From the NCBI GenBank assembly GCA_963771005.1, contig CAVYRO010000002.1, positions 620,001-684,000 of the forward strand: a stretch of DNA of 64,000 bases, read 5' to 3'. This DNA is from DASQZK01 sp963771005. Lineage in GTDB: Bacteria > Bacteroidota > Bacteroidia > Bacteroidales > GCA-2748055. The notes under the pieces are model-generated. The model saw only the letters and a list, made by a program, of their open reading frames with translations. It had not been told where the DNA came from and made no database searches. Shown piece by piece: positions 26,826-36,732 of this stretch. Made by a program: the position numbers and the translations under genes. Position 1 is the first letter of the stretch. Every line of letters starts with the position of its first letter.

Positions 26826-28028
26826 ATGACAAATACTAAAAAGACTCTGGTAATACCTATGATGTTAATAGGTTCCATGTTTGCGGTACTTGGATTTGCC
26901 CTCGGGATCAATGCTTTTTTTGTCCCGTTTGTCAAGGAAGCTTTCCATATTTCAATAACAGAGTCATATCTGGTGATGACCGCAACCTTTCTGTCATTCG
27001 TTATTTTTGGAGTTCCATCCGGAATAATTATCAAGAAATTTGGTTACAAATCGGGAATGATTCTTGCATTTTTAATCATGGCAATTGGCTTTTATCTGAT
27101 TGCACCATCTGCGAAAATTGTCAGCTTCCCCTTGCTTTTGTTGTCTTTATTTATTAGCGGGATAGGGCAGGCTTTACTTACTGGAGCGGCTAACACATAT
27201 GTTACCATATTAGGCCCCCCGGAAAGTGCTGCCAGTCGTATAGCTATAATGGGAATCTGTAGTAAAACTTTCTACGCATTTGCTTCATTAATGCTTGCAG
27301 TATTTATTGATCTTTCAAATATTCATCTTGAAGACACTGAACTTCCATTTTATATCATCTCTGGAGTGCTGGTTGTTATGGGAATTTTGTATTATTTCGC
27401 TCCTTTGCCTGAAATTAAAGCCATTGGTGAGGAAGATAATGAAAGTGATTCAATAACATGTGCCTATGCCGCAACAAAAAAAAATATTTTTCAGTTTCCT
27501 CATCTTTTATTAGGTGTTCTTGCAATTTTTTTTGATATAGGACTTGAATATATTGCCCTGGGAACCATTAACGATTATGCCAAAATATTGAATTTCTCTT
27601 CACCTCAGAATTTTGTCTGGTTCGTTTCGCTGGGAATGGTAATCGGGTACCTGTCCGGGGTATTGTTTATTCCAAAATTTATCAGCCAAAGTCAGGCATT
27701 GCTATTATCAACGATATCAGGCATTTTGGTAACAATAATAATTGTTGTGATCCCTGCAGGGGCCTCCATTTTTTTTGTGGCGTTTCTCGGATTAGCCAAT
27801 GCACTATTGTGGCCGGCAATATGGCCTTTAGCTATTGCAGATCTTGGTAAATTTACAAAAATGGGATCTTCCTTTCTGGTAATGGGAATTATTGGCGGTG
27901 CATTTTTACCCCTATTATTTGGTTTTATTGCAAATCAGGCTTCTCACCATATTGCTTATTTGGTCTGTCTCCCTGCTTACTTGTATATTATGTATTATGG
28001 ATTATCCGGAAGTAAAATAAGAACCTGA
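26826..28028 (+). CDS. Major facilitator transporter
   Basis: A 400-residue membrane protein with 12 predicted helices. The first helix is PMMLIGSMFAVLGFALGINA and the loop 2-3 motif GVPSGIIIKKFGYKSGM is a variant of the MFS signature. A hydrophilic loop near residues 195-215 divides the two halves. The character is closest to NarK/CynX or sialate-type facilitators; the substrate is unknown. It sits between the creatininase cluster and the glycosidase-like lipoprotein on the same strand, so it may import their substrate. Confidence 0.82.
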   Translation: MTNTKKTLVIPMMLIGSMFAVLGFALGINAFFVPFVKEAFHISITESYLVMTATFLSFVIFGVPSGIIIKKFGYKSGMILAFLIMAIGFYLIAPSAKIVSFPLLLLSLFISGIGQALLTGAANTYVTILGPPESAASRIAIMGICSKTFYAFASLMLAVFIDLSNIHLEDTELPFYIISGVLVVMGILYYFAPLPEIKAIGEEDNESDSITCAYAATKKNIFQFPHLLLGVLAIFFDIGLEYIALGTINDYAKILNFSSPQNFVWFVSLGMVIGYLSGVLFIPKFISQSQALLLSTISGILVTIIIVVIPAGASIFFVAFLGLANALLWPAIWPLAIADLGKFTKMGSSFLVMGIIGGAFLPLLFGFIANQASHHIAYLVCLPAYLYIMYYGLSGSKIRT

Positions 28029-28085
28029 CAATACTGGATTCATCAAAAGAACAGAGAAAATTATTTTGAGATTAATTTTTACAGT

Positions 28086-31058
28086 ATGAAAAATCAAGTT
28101 TTTACTTTTTGTTTATGCGTAACTATCGTTGTATCAATTTTTTCAGGCAGTTGCACTCATAATACAACTAATAATAAAGATATTACTTTCGGTGACAGCC
28201 TTTATTTAAAGAATATACCTCCACAACCGGGTGAGGATTCCTGGAAATTTGTTGACGATTTGAAAGGTCCGATGTGGACAAAGCTTTTTTGGAATAAAAC
28301 TCGCCCTGGCCCTCAACAAGCTGATTTGTCTCTCGGTGTGAATTTGAAAATCGGATTCCCGGACCCCAAAGGACGTCTTGAAACGGCTTATGAAGATTTA
28401 TATAATTTTTTTGCAGCAGCAGATATATCAAATGATGATGAAGGATATAAAATAGAAACAGAATTTTCTTCAGATCTTAAAGGTGAGTCATTCAGGATGG
28501 AGATTGATCGGAAAGCTTGCCTCATAAAGGCAGGAGATGTTGAAGGAATAAGGCGTGGCATTTTCTATTTGGAAGATCAGATGTTACGACTTCGTGCACC
28601 ATATCTGCCACTTGGTAAATTTGAAAGACATCCCTTTGTTAAAAGGAGAATTGCACGTTGCGTGTATGGTCCAATCAAGCGGCCACCTAAAATGCGTGAT
28701 GAGTTAATGGATACTGTTGATTACTATCCCGATCAATACCTGAATCGCATTGCTCACGAAGGAGTCAACGGTTTATGGTTGACTGTTGATTTCAGTGATC
28801 TTGTTTCCACAACATTTACCCCGGAAGCAGGTAAAAATGGAGAGAAACGTCTGGCTAAATTAAGGCAAACGGTTGCCAAGTGCCTGCGTTTTGGGATCAG
28901 AACCTATATTTTTACTATTGAACCTCGTGCATGGGGTACCAAACCATCATATAAATATAATAACGATATAAACATATTGAAAAACTATCCTGAATTAGGC
29001 GGTGTTCGAAGCAATAACTTTGTCTATTTCTGTCCAATCAGTAAAACTGCAAAACAATTTCTCTATCAGTCTGTCAATAAAATCTTCACCGAAGTTCCCG
29101 ATTTGGGAGGCATAATCAATATATCCTACGGCGAGCGTCCTACGACATGTCTGAATTCTTTAGACCAGAGATCTCCCTTTACCGGACAAATCGATTGCCC
29201 CAGGTGTTCGAAAAAAGAACCTAGGGAAATCCTATTTGCTTCTTTATCTGCAATGGAAAGGGGAATGCATGATGCAGCGCCTGATGCTGAATTGATTAGC
29301 TGGCTTTACATGAATAAAAGTAATCTGGCCGATTGGGTCTATGATATTTCAGCACATACTCCGAATGGAGTAATTATTCAGTTACAATTCGAGACTGGAG
29401 TAACTAAAAGTGTATTTGGAAAGAAAATGCTTGGTGGAGATTACTGGTTATCAACTCCCGGCCCAAGTCAGTCTTTTGAACGACAAGCAAAAATAGCAAG
29501 GGAGCATGGTACAGATGTGTCAGCTAAAATACAAACAGGTAATTCGCATGAAGTTGCATCTATTCCTTACGTACCAGTGCCATCAATGATCTATAGGAAA
29601 TTCTCTGCAATGCAGCATCTTGGAGTTTCATACACCATGCTTAACTGGTATTTCGGTAATTATCCGGGAGTGATGTTGAAAGCCGCCGGCGAATTGTCAT
29701 TTGAACCTTTTCCAAAAGATGAGGACACATTTTTACACCAGCTTGCTTCCATACAATGGAGAAAGAAAGATGTACCCCTGATTATCGAAGCCTGGAAAAA
29801 CTTCGCGAAAGGCTATGGAAATTATCCGCTGCAAAATATGATGGGATATTATGGACCGATGTGTGATGGGCCTGTATGGCCGCTTTTGTTGAAGCCTGCT
29901 GATGCCCCGCTTTCACCTACCTGGCAAATCGGCTCATCTACAACCCTAAAACCCTGGCCTCCAAGCGGGGACCGCATCGGAGAATGTTTATGGAGTGGTG
30001 GAAATAGTGACGAAAATTTGAGCGTTCCTTTTATCGCCATGGAGAATGTATTGACCTTAAAAGAAACTGTCGAACTTTGTCAACGCATGAGCAACACCTG
30101 GAACAAAGGAGTCAATATTTTGAAGAGGATTGAACCTGAATATGTCAATGAACCTGAACGTATTCAGGATATAGGTTTAGCTGAAGCCCTGGGTATCCAG
30201 TTTCGCAGTGGTTATAATATTCTTCGTTTTTATATGTTACGTGAGGAAATGTTTCGCATGGAAGGAAGAAAGCGAATGGATATTCTAAACCAGCTTAGGA
30301 AAATTATACTTGAAGAGATACAGCTTGATAAACAGTTGCTTGTGTTATGTGCGAATGATTCACGACTTGGTTTTCATTCTGAGGCGGAAGGTTACAAATA
30401 TTATCCTGCAAAGATACGCTGGCGAATACAACAATTAAAAGATGTACTTGCCAATGATGTACCACAAATAAAAAAGCTTATCCTTGATAATAAACTATTG
30501 TTCCCGGAATATACCGGTAAGGAGCCAGCCGGACCAGTCGAATATGCTATTAGTACCGACACCACTTTTGGACTGAATTATGAGTTAAATGAATTTCGGG
30601 ATTTGCAATGGCAGTCCTGCTTATATGGAAATTATAAATCATCGGTACGATGGGCTGCTGCTTATAATACAGATTCTCTATATATAGTGGTATCAGATTC
30701 TGCAGAATTAAATAAGTCCTTCAGCTTATCTACGATTTCCAAAATTACTGTAAAAATTGAACCTCGTCGGCTATGGCCTTGTGCACATTTCAACTTCACC
30801 CCTCCAATTAATAAAGAGATAATTGATAAAGTCCGCATTATAAAGAAACATGGAAGTTGGAATGTCATATTCTGTATTCCTTTAAAATCATTCTTGCGGA
30901 GTGATGAAAAATCTCATCCTGTCAGGGTTGATGTGATCGTGCAAAAAAAAGACGGTGAAACGTGCTCTTGGCGTCCACACAATCCTTCTACTTACAGGCT
31001 GGTATTCTGGACAGATAATCCGGCTGATCTCGGCTGGCTACTTTTTAGAAATAACTAA
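28086..31058 (+). CDS. Large glycosidase-like lipoprotein
   Basis: A 990-residue exported lipoprotein: signal peptide with lipobox Cys in IFSGSCTHN. Residues ~90-200 resemble the GH20/GH67 N-terminal accessory domain (YKIETEFSSDLKG..EGIRRGIFYLEDQMLRL). It is followed by what looks like a TIM barrel (~195-560; HEGVNGLWLTVDFSDL, GIRTYIFTIEPRAWG, GGIINISYGERPTTC). A helical region comes next, and a C-terminal ~165 residues of CBM9-like beta character (LQWQSCLYGNYKSSVRWAAAY to the end). The N-domain and barrel order resembles hexosaminidases and alpha-glucuronidases, but I cannot assign a family or catalytic pair with confidence. Probably surface or periplasmic. Confidence 0.6.
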   Translation: MKNQVFTFCLCVTIVVSIFSGSCTHNTTNNKDITFGDSLYLKNIPPQPGEDSWKFVDDLKGPMWTKLFWNKTRPGPQQADLSLGVNLKIGFPDPKGRLETAYEDLYNFFAAADISNDDEGYKIETEFSSDLKGESFRMEIDRKACLIKAGDVEGIRRGIFYLEDQMLRLRAPYLPLGKFERHPFVKRRIARCVYGPIKRPPKMRDELMDTVDYYPDQYLNRIAHEGVNGLWLTVDFSDLVSTTFTPEAGKNGEKRLAKLRQTVAKCLRFGIRTYIFTIEPRAWGTKPSYKYNNDINILKNYPELGGVRSNNFVYFCPISKTAKQFLYQSVNKIFTEVPDLGGIINISYGERPTTCLNSLDQRSPFTGQIDCPRCSKKEPREILFASLSAMERGMHDAAPDAELISWLYMNKSNLADWVYDISAHTPNGVIIQLQFETGVTKSVFGKKMLGGDYWLSTPGPSQSFERQAKIAREHGTDVSAKIQTGNSHEVASIPYVPVPSMIYRKFSAMQHLGVSYTMLNWYFGNYPGVMLKAAGELSFEPFPKDEDTFLHQLASIQWRKKDVPLIIEAWKNFAKGYGNYPLQNMMGYYGPMCDGPVWPLLLKPADAPLSPTWQIGSSTTLKPWPPSGDRIGECLWSGGNSDENLSVPFIAMENVLTLKETVELCQRMSNTWNKGVNILKRIEPEYVNEPERIQDIGLAEALGIQFRSGYNILRFYMLREEMFRMEGRKRMDILNQLRKIILEEIQLDKQLLVLCANDSRLGFHSEAEGYKYYPAKIRWRIQQLKDVLANDVPQIKKLILDNKLLFPEYTGKEPAGPVEYAISTDTTFGLNYELNEFRDLQWQSCLYGNYKSSVRWAAAYNTDSLYIVVSDSAELNKSFSLSTISKITVKIEPRRLWPCAHFNFTPPINKEIIDKVRIIKKHGSWNVIFCIPLKSFLRSDEKSHPVRVDVIVQKKDGETCSWRPHNPSTYRLVFWTDNPADLGWLLFRNN

Positions 31059-31167
31059 TGAATTTAGTTAATAATGTGGCTAATAATGAGCTTTTGATTT
31101 TTCACATTTCTAAATATAATTATTTATGGAATATTATTATAACATGCGGTTAAAAAAAGAAAATCAA

Positions 31168-33546
31168 ATGTTTAAACACTATCATTTTATAGTTATTTTT
31201 TCCATTTGTTTGTTTATTGCTGGTTGCCAGATAAGGACAAAAGAGACTAAAGATGATCAGTTTACAACAATTATAAGAAATCAGGAGAAAAGATCTAAAA
31301 TTTTAGAACACCTTCTGAAAATATTTAGCTCCAACGAAAATGGTATACCACAGGAAGTTCCGATCTGGGAACACTGGCTTCGCAGAACAAAAGAATTGCC
31401 GCCAGATTTTGATGAACTTGAGGCAAATGCATTTCCCCCTGATTTATTACGCTTTCGAAATGGAGAGCAGGTAGTAAACCTCCGCCAATGGGCAACCAGA
31501 AGGAAGGAAATTAATGATATTTTGAAACAATATATGTTTGGGGATTGGCCACCACCACCTCCTAAAATGGCGATAAAATATCAGAATTCTGTAAGTGAAG
31601 AAAATGATATGTACACTATAAAAAATGTACAATTATTTTTTTCACCTTCTGTTTTAGCAACAGAATATGCTGAACACGCATATAGTTACGATCATTTTGA
31701 TGAGTGTTATTACTTCACGGCTACTATTAATGTTGAATTATTTATACCGAAAGTGAAAGGTACCGTACCTGCAATAATAGAAATCGGAACTCCAAGAGGA
31801 GATTTAAGAGGACTGAATCTGGAGGTTTTGAAACGCGGATATTTAATTTGCAGATTCTATTCCAAAGATGCTAACACTTTTCAATCAGTTTATGTAAACT
31901 ATGAATGCAATCAATTAGAATGGTGGGCTTATGCTGCAGACAGATGTGTGGATCTTTTATATACACTAGACAATGTTGATAAATCAAAAATCGCTATTTA
32001 TGGCCATTCCAGAACGGGTAAAACCGCTTTACTCGCGGCAGCAATGGATGATAGAATTAATGCTATTATTGACAGTCATCCGGGAACAGGCGCAGGAAGT
32101 TATAATCTGTGGAGGTATGCAGGGGATAAATATGGTGGGGAAACCCTGGAAAACAGTACACGCCGGTATCCCTATTGGAACAATCCACGGATGCGCTTTT
32201 TTATTGGAAGGGAAAACAAAATGCCATTTGATGATAATTATTTATTAGCTCTTGTTGCACCCAGGCCATGTTTGCTAGGTACCGGCTTGCATGACGCTGT
32301 CGGTGAACCATGGGGAGATCAGCAATGTTATCTTGCAGTGAAAAAAGTTTATCAGTTATTAGGAGGTGAACAAAAATTAGGCTTTTATGGATCTCCCGGT
32401 GCTCATGAAGTAACACAGGAAATGGTAAAGAAATATCTTGATTGGCTAGATATGCAATTTGGACGAAAAACCTTTGATTTCAAAGAGAAACTGTTATACG
32501 ATTATACCTTTGAAAAATGGAAAGAAATTACTGGTGAAAATATAAACGTAGATCAATTACCTGAGAGAGAGATAAATGATATTCTTCTGACTGAAGATAA
32601 AGCGAAAATTAAAACTAAAGACGAGTGGGAAGTAAAATCCGTTAATGTTAAAAATCAGATCAAATGGATTATGGGGGATTTACCTGTATATGATTCAATT
32701 AAAAAAATCGAGCTAATAAATGAGAGATCATCCGGTAGCAACTTAAAAAAGGCTGAAATCCTCATCAATGAAAAGCTCATTGCTCATCTTACCTGGCCTG
32801 TAGAGAAGACTAATAAATTAGGAGTTGTAATTTATCTCCATGCCTATTTAGATGCTAATGGGTATAATTGGTCACGGATATATGGATATTCGACAAGTGT
32901 GGGAGAACGACTCGCCCAAAAAGGATTTTTGGCAGTTGAATTTGATCAGTTTGGATATGGACTTCGTAATGAAGATTGTGATATGGCATTTTTTAAAGAA
33001 AACCCTAAAGAATCAGGATTAGGAGTTATGATTCAGGATGTAAGGAAAATTATTGATGCAATTTCATTGCTCGAATGGGTAGATAAGGATAAAATCATGG
33101 TAGCGGGTTATTCTCTTGGTGGAATGGTAGGATTATATTCTGCCGTTTTTGATCCAAGAATTAAAGCTGTCGCATCAACTTGCGGTTTTGGTTCTATGAG
33201 ACTAGATGTTCACGGAGCTCAAACAGAAGGGATTAAAAGATACTCTTATCTCAGGTCTACCATTCCAAGATTAGGGTTTTTCCTGAAAAATGAGAAACGC
33301 ATACCATATGATTTTCACGAGATTCTGGCACTGATAGCACCACGGCCAGTATATATTCTGGCTCCAAAGCTGGATCAGGATTGGTTTTATGAAGATGTTG
33401 AAATTTGTTATCGCGAAGCTGTTAAAATTTATGATTTATACGGGAAGCATGAAAACATCGTTTTACAAAGCCCTAATGATTTTAATCGCTATCCCCCAAA
33501 ATATCAAGATTTAGTCAATAATTGGCTAAAGCTAATAGCGGAATAA
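31168..33546 (+). CDS. Two-domain esterase lipoprotein (CE15-like plus alpha/beta hydrolase)
   Basis: The ATG at 31168 gives a lipoprotein signal (IFSICLFIAGC); an upstream ATG at 31126 is possible. The mature protein holds two alpha/beta hydrolase domains in series. Domain 1 (to ~residue 430) has the glucuronoyl-esterase-like serine motif GHSRTGKTALLAAAMDDRI followed by SHPGTGAGS, and a late His in GAHEVTQEM. Domain 2 (~480-790) has AGYSLGGMVGLYSAVFDPRI and ALIAPRPVYIL before a C-terminal helix. CE15 enzymes split lignin-uronic acid esters; domain 2 is closer to acetyl-xylan-type esterases. It follows the glycosidase-like lipoprotein and probably removes ester groups from the same glycan. 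Confidence 0.72.
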   Translation: MFKHYHFIVIFSICLFIAGCQIRTKETKDDQFTTIIRNQEKRSKILEHLLKIFSSNENGIPQEVPIWEHWLRRTKELPPDFDELEANAFPPDLLRFRNGEQVVNLRQWATRRKEINDILKQYMFGDWPPPPPKMAIKYQNSVSEENDMYTIKNVQLFFSPSVLATEYAEHAYSYDHFDECYYFTATINVELFIPKVKGTVPAIIEIGTPRGDLRGLNLEVLKRGYLICRFYSKDANTFQSVYVNYECNQLEWWAYAADRCVDLLYTLDNVDKSKIAIYGHSRTGKTALLAAAMDDRINAIIDSHPGTGAGSYNLWRYAGDKYGGETLENSTRRYPYWNNPRMRFFIGRENKMPFDDNYLLALVAPRPCLLGTGLHDAVGEPWGDQQCYLAVKKVYQLLGGEQKLGFYGSPGAHEVTQEMVKKYLDWLDMQFGRKTFDFKEKLLYDYTFEKWKEITGENINVDQLPEREINDILLTEDKAKIKTKDEWEVKSVNVKNQIKWIMGDLPVYDSIKKIELINERSSGSNLKKAEILINEKLIAHLTWPVEKTNKLGVVIYLHAYLDANGYNWSRIYGYSTSVGERLAQKGFLAVEFDQFGYGLRNEDCDMAFFKENPKESGLGVMIQDVRKIIDAISLLEWVDKDKIMVAGYSLGGMVGLYSAVFDPRIKAVASTCGFGSMRLDVHGAQTEGIKRYSYLRSTIPRLGFFLKNEKRIPYDFHEILALIAPRPVYILAPKLDQDWFYEDVEICYREAVKIYDLYGKHENIVLQSPNDFNRYPPKYQDLVNNWLKLIAE

Positions 33547-33668
33547 TTTCAAATAGCATTTTATATCATACAACTTAATAATTATATTGAATTTTACTGT
33601 AGACTAAAATGGAAATGAAGATTAAAAGTTCATTTCCTCAGGCTAAAAATTTAAAAATCATCCATAAA

Positions 33669-34418
33669 TCATAAGCCCTGATTATGTAATTTCCGGTATT
33701 CCCTGATTAATGCTTTAGCCAGGATTTTTGAAGGATCAATTAAGATCATATTTTTATATCGGGTTTGTTGAACTGCCAATGGAATTTCCGTACAACCCAG
33801 AATAATTGCTTTAGCGCCTTGTTGTTTCATAATATTCATTACATCATAAAGTTGACTTTTTGCAGTTCTGGTTATTTTACCATTTTGAGTTTTAATTCCA
33901 TATTCAGGATGATAAATTGAGTTGTGTACCAGATTTTGAATATCAGGGTCCGGAATGACTGGAATATAATTATCTCTGAGGAGCCTGTTGTAATAAATTT
34001 TTTGTTTATAGGTCCCCGTAGTACTTAATATTCCAATGGCTTGTTTTTGAGGTATCTTATATTTGATATATTCAACAGTTTCATCAACCATATGAATAAT
34101 TTTCATTTTGCAATTTAGCTTTTCAATAAGCTCAAGCATTTTATTAAAAATCACGGGGGCATGGGCTGTATTGCATGGGACACCAATTATTTCTGCTCCT
34201 GCATTCGAAAGTTCGATACAGACTTTAGCTAATGCTATTCCCGGGTTTGATTGTATCTTTCCTTCTAGAAAATCGGTGCGGTCGGGGATATTTCCGGGAG
34301 TTGAATACAATAGTACGGGTAAATGTTCCTGATCAGAAAAAGCATATGTCTGTTCCGTGATTTTTTGAAACAGGTCAATCCCGGCAAGAGGTCCAATACC
34401 CCCGATTATTCCAATCAT
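33669..34418 (-). CDS. Aspartate/glutamate racemase family protein
   Basis: A PLP-independent racemase of ~249 residues. I start at the ATG at 34418 (MIGIIGGIGPLAGIDLF), a typical N-terminus; an upstream ATG at 34454 adds twelve residues. Both catalytic Cys blocks are present: GVPCNTAHAPVI and LGCTEIPLAV. Activity on Asp, Glu or another amino acid cannot be told apart. It faces the opposite way from its neighbours and may be an unrelated passenger. Confidence 0.87.
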   Translation of the reverse strand: MIGIIGGIGPLAGIDLFQKITEQTYAFSDQEHLPVLLYSTPGNIPDRTDFLEGKIQSNPGIALAKVCIELSNAGAEIIGVPCNTAHAPVIFNKMLELIEKLNCKMKIIHMVDETVEYIKYKIPQKQAIGILSTTGTYKQKIYYNRLLRDNYIPVIPDPDIQNLVHNSIYHPEYGIKTQNGKITRTAKSQLYDVMNIMKQQGAKAIILGCTEIPLAVQQTRYKNMILIDPSKILAKALIREYRKLHNQGL

Positions 34419-34454
34419 TCTGGTAATTTTTGCAAAAAAATAATCAGTAATCAA

Positions 34455-35383
34455 AAATATAATTTTAAAAGGTATTAAAAAATCTTTTAACTTGTTATTT
34501 TGGAATTTTCCTATTCGTTAAATAGTTGACCACTTTTTCGCTCCAAACAAACTTTATACTGAAAAATGTAGTAATTTTATATGATCAGGTTTCGTCGATG
34601 CGGCAAAGTCAATTTGCGAAACGTTTGACGGCATTATTACACATCCTTATACAATGTCATTTAGTTAATGTCAGATATATTGATTGTTAATAATATAAAG
34701 TTCTTTACAGGTTGTTTTAGTTGATGTTTTCTATCTTTGGGTATAAAAATGGCTCATATAAGGCAAATCAAAAAAACACGAATTTCCGTGAAAAATCGAT
34801 TAAAAACTTAATGCAATTAATTGAAGTTGAAGAATATCACTACCGTTCAAAAGACGGCTTCACAGGGGTATTCTCACATAACCGGAAATTAAATTTTAAA
34901 ATACCTTGATGTTTTAAGCAAGAGGTGTAAGTGATTCGCTACAAAGAGAGCTTTATTCTTTGTATAAAGAGGTTCCCAAAAGCGATTTCAATATCCGGCA
35001 TGTAACCAACGGAGCTTTTAGCCAGACAAGGAAAAAGTTAAAACCGGAAGCATTCATTGAATTGAATGATAGTGCAAAAACCTGGCTTTTCCGATAGAAG
35101 AGAAAGTCAAAAAAGAATACGAACAATACTAAAAGCGAAAGCATGACCAAAAGATAAACCGGGCAGGAGCTTTATCCATGACCAAAAATATATGTATTGG
35201 TCCCTTTATAAGAAGCTCAATAAACAGGCTTTGGCAGCATTTGACCAAATTGTCTTGAAAATAAGGGAAATAGTTCGACATGTTGAAAAGAAGAAAGAAA
35301 ACTTCATCAAAATCGTCTGTATAATATGAACTATAAAAAATTATTGCTTAATTAAACGAATTGATATTACAATTATAAAGAAC
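34455..35383. pseudogene. Non-coding stretch with an IS4-family transposase remnant
   Basis: From about 34790 to 35093 on the plus strand, broken frames read RSKDGFTGVFSHNRKLNFKI, then SLQRELYSLYKEVPKSDFN, then VTNGAFSQTRKKLKPEAF. This is the N-terminal pattern of an IS4-type transposase different from the one at 62487. A further frame near 35170-35330 (HDQKYMYWSLYKKLNKQAL) may belong to the same dead element. Stops and frame changes exclude function. I see nothing in 34455-34780. Confidence 0.6.
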
Positions 35384-36274
35384 ATGGAAACGAATAAAAA
35401 GCATTTTTATAAATATCTCGCAGTAAGTAATGAAGACAAAAAATGGGGTATATATCTTGGAGGTGCAGGATATACCAATGTAAGTCCAAAAATAGAATAT
35501 CCATTGACTAATCATCCGACACATCATTATTTTCATCATTCCAAAGGTCGAAGGCTGTCTGAGTATCAGCTTCTGTATATTACTAAAGGAGAAGGAATTT
35601 TCGAGTCTGAAATATCAGGTTCCAGCAAAGTTAAGGCAGGCGATTTGTTCGTATTATTTCCTGATATCTGGCATCGTTTCAGCCCTTATAAAACTACCGG
35701 ATGGAATGAATTTTGGATTGAATTCAATGGCAAACTGATCAACCATTTCAAGGAAGAAAAATTTCTTGATCCTAACAAACCAATTTTTTCACTTGGAATA
35801 GATAGTGGGCTAGTGGAGAACTTTATTCAGGTAATCGATTTGGTGCAGGAAGAAAAACTGGGACTTCAGTATATCGCGTCGGGCTTTATTTTTCAAATAT
35901 TGGGCCAGATCTTTACATTAAATAAATTCCATTCCTTAGAAAATCTTACACTCGAAAACCAAATTAGACAGGCAAAATTAAATATTCTTGAGAAATTTGA
36001 TAAACAGATTTTCCCAAAAGAGATTGCGAATGATCTTGGAATGAGTTATTCCTTATTCAGAAAAGAATTTAAAAAAGTTACCGGTTTTTCTCCGGTTCAG
36101 TATCAGATACAAATAAGGATCAATAAGGCAAAATTTCTTTTGTCGACCACAATTTTATCCGTTAAACAGATTGCATTTCAGTTTGGTTTCGAATCAAGCA
36201 ATTATTTTTCAAGGATTTTTAAGCAAAAGGTCGGTATGACCCCTGCTGAATACAGGCTTTTAAACAGAAGGTAA
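35384..36274 (+). CDS. AraC-family transcriptional regulator
   Basis: A 296-residue DNA-binding regulator. Residues ~30-170 form a cupin-like sugar-sensing domain (QLLYITKGEGIFESE, VKAGDLFVLFPDIWHRF). The last ~100 residues are the double helix-turn-helix of AraC/XylS proteins, ending SVKQIAFQFGFESSNYFSRI..GMTPAEYR. It precedes the sugar porter, isomerase, aldolase, kinase and glycosidase genes on the same strand and is the obvious candidate to control them in response to the imported sugar. Confidence 0.93.
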   Translation: METNKKHFYKYLAVSNEDKKWGIYLGGAGYTNVSPKIEYPLTNHPTHHYFHHSKGRRLSEYQLLYITKGEGIFESEISGSSKVKAGDLFVLFPDIWHRFSPYKTTGWNEFWIEFNGKLINHFKEEKFLDPNKPIFSLGIDSGLVENFIQVIDLVQEEKLGLQYIASGFIFQILGQIFTLNKFHSLENLTLENQIRQAKLNILEKFDKQIFPKEIANDLGMSYSLFRKEFKKVTGFSPVQYQIQIRINKAKFLLSTTILSVKQIAFQFGFESSNYFSRIFKQKVGMTPAEYRLLNRR

Positions 36275-36732
36275 CATAAATTAATCATTCATTTCTTTTT
36301 TATTTATAATAAAATTTCAGTTTCATTAAAATATAGCATTTTTAATATTCTAAAACCAGAAATGGATTCTTAGTGTAATTAGGATCCAATTCATTTTGTG
36401 CTATTTATATGTCATTTTATATATTGCAGTTTCTATTGTTGCTTGATAATTTAACGTGAGTTTAATGGGAGAAAATATTTAATTGCAAGTTATTAATAGA
36501 ATAAATTAATTATATCGTTAAACAATTGATTTTCAATAATATATATTTTAGATTCAACAAGTTCAATATTTTCAACAAATTTAAAAAAGGAAGAATTTGG
36601 ATAAATTATCTTATACATATTTCGCATAAACTTATGTGACGCTAAAGAAAAAGACCGAACAACGTTAAATGGAATGCAAATAATGGTTATTTAATTAAAA
36701 CTCTCACATAACCCGGGAAATAAACTTAGTAA
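36275..36732. other. Upstream region of the sugar-catabolic operon
   Basis: 458 bases, very A+T-rich, without a credible reading frame. It should hold the promoter and AraC operator for the operon starting at 36733. I could not identify a perfect TAnnTTTG box or a clear direct repeat. Confidence 0.4.

Noticed and set aside
34721..34909. 62-codon open frame as a gene
   Set aside because: Its end matches the start of a degraded IS4-type transposase, and the continuation is in other frames with stops.
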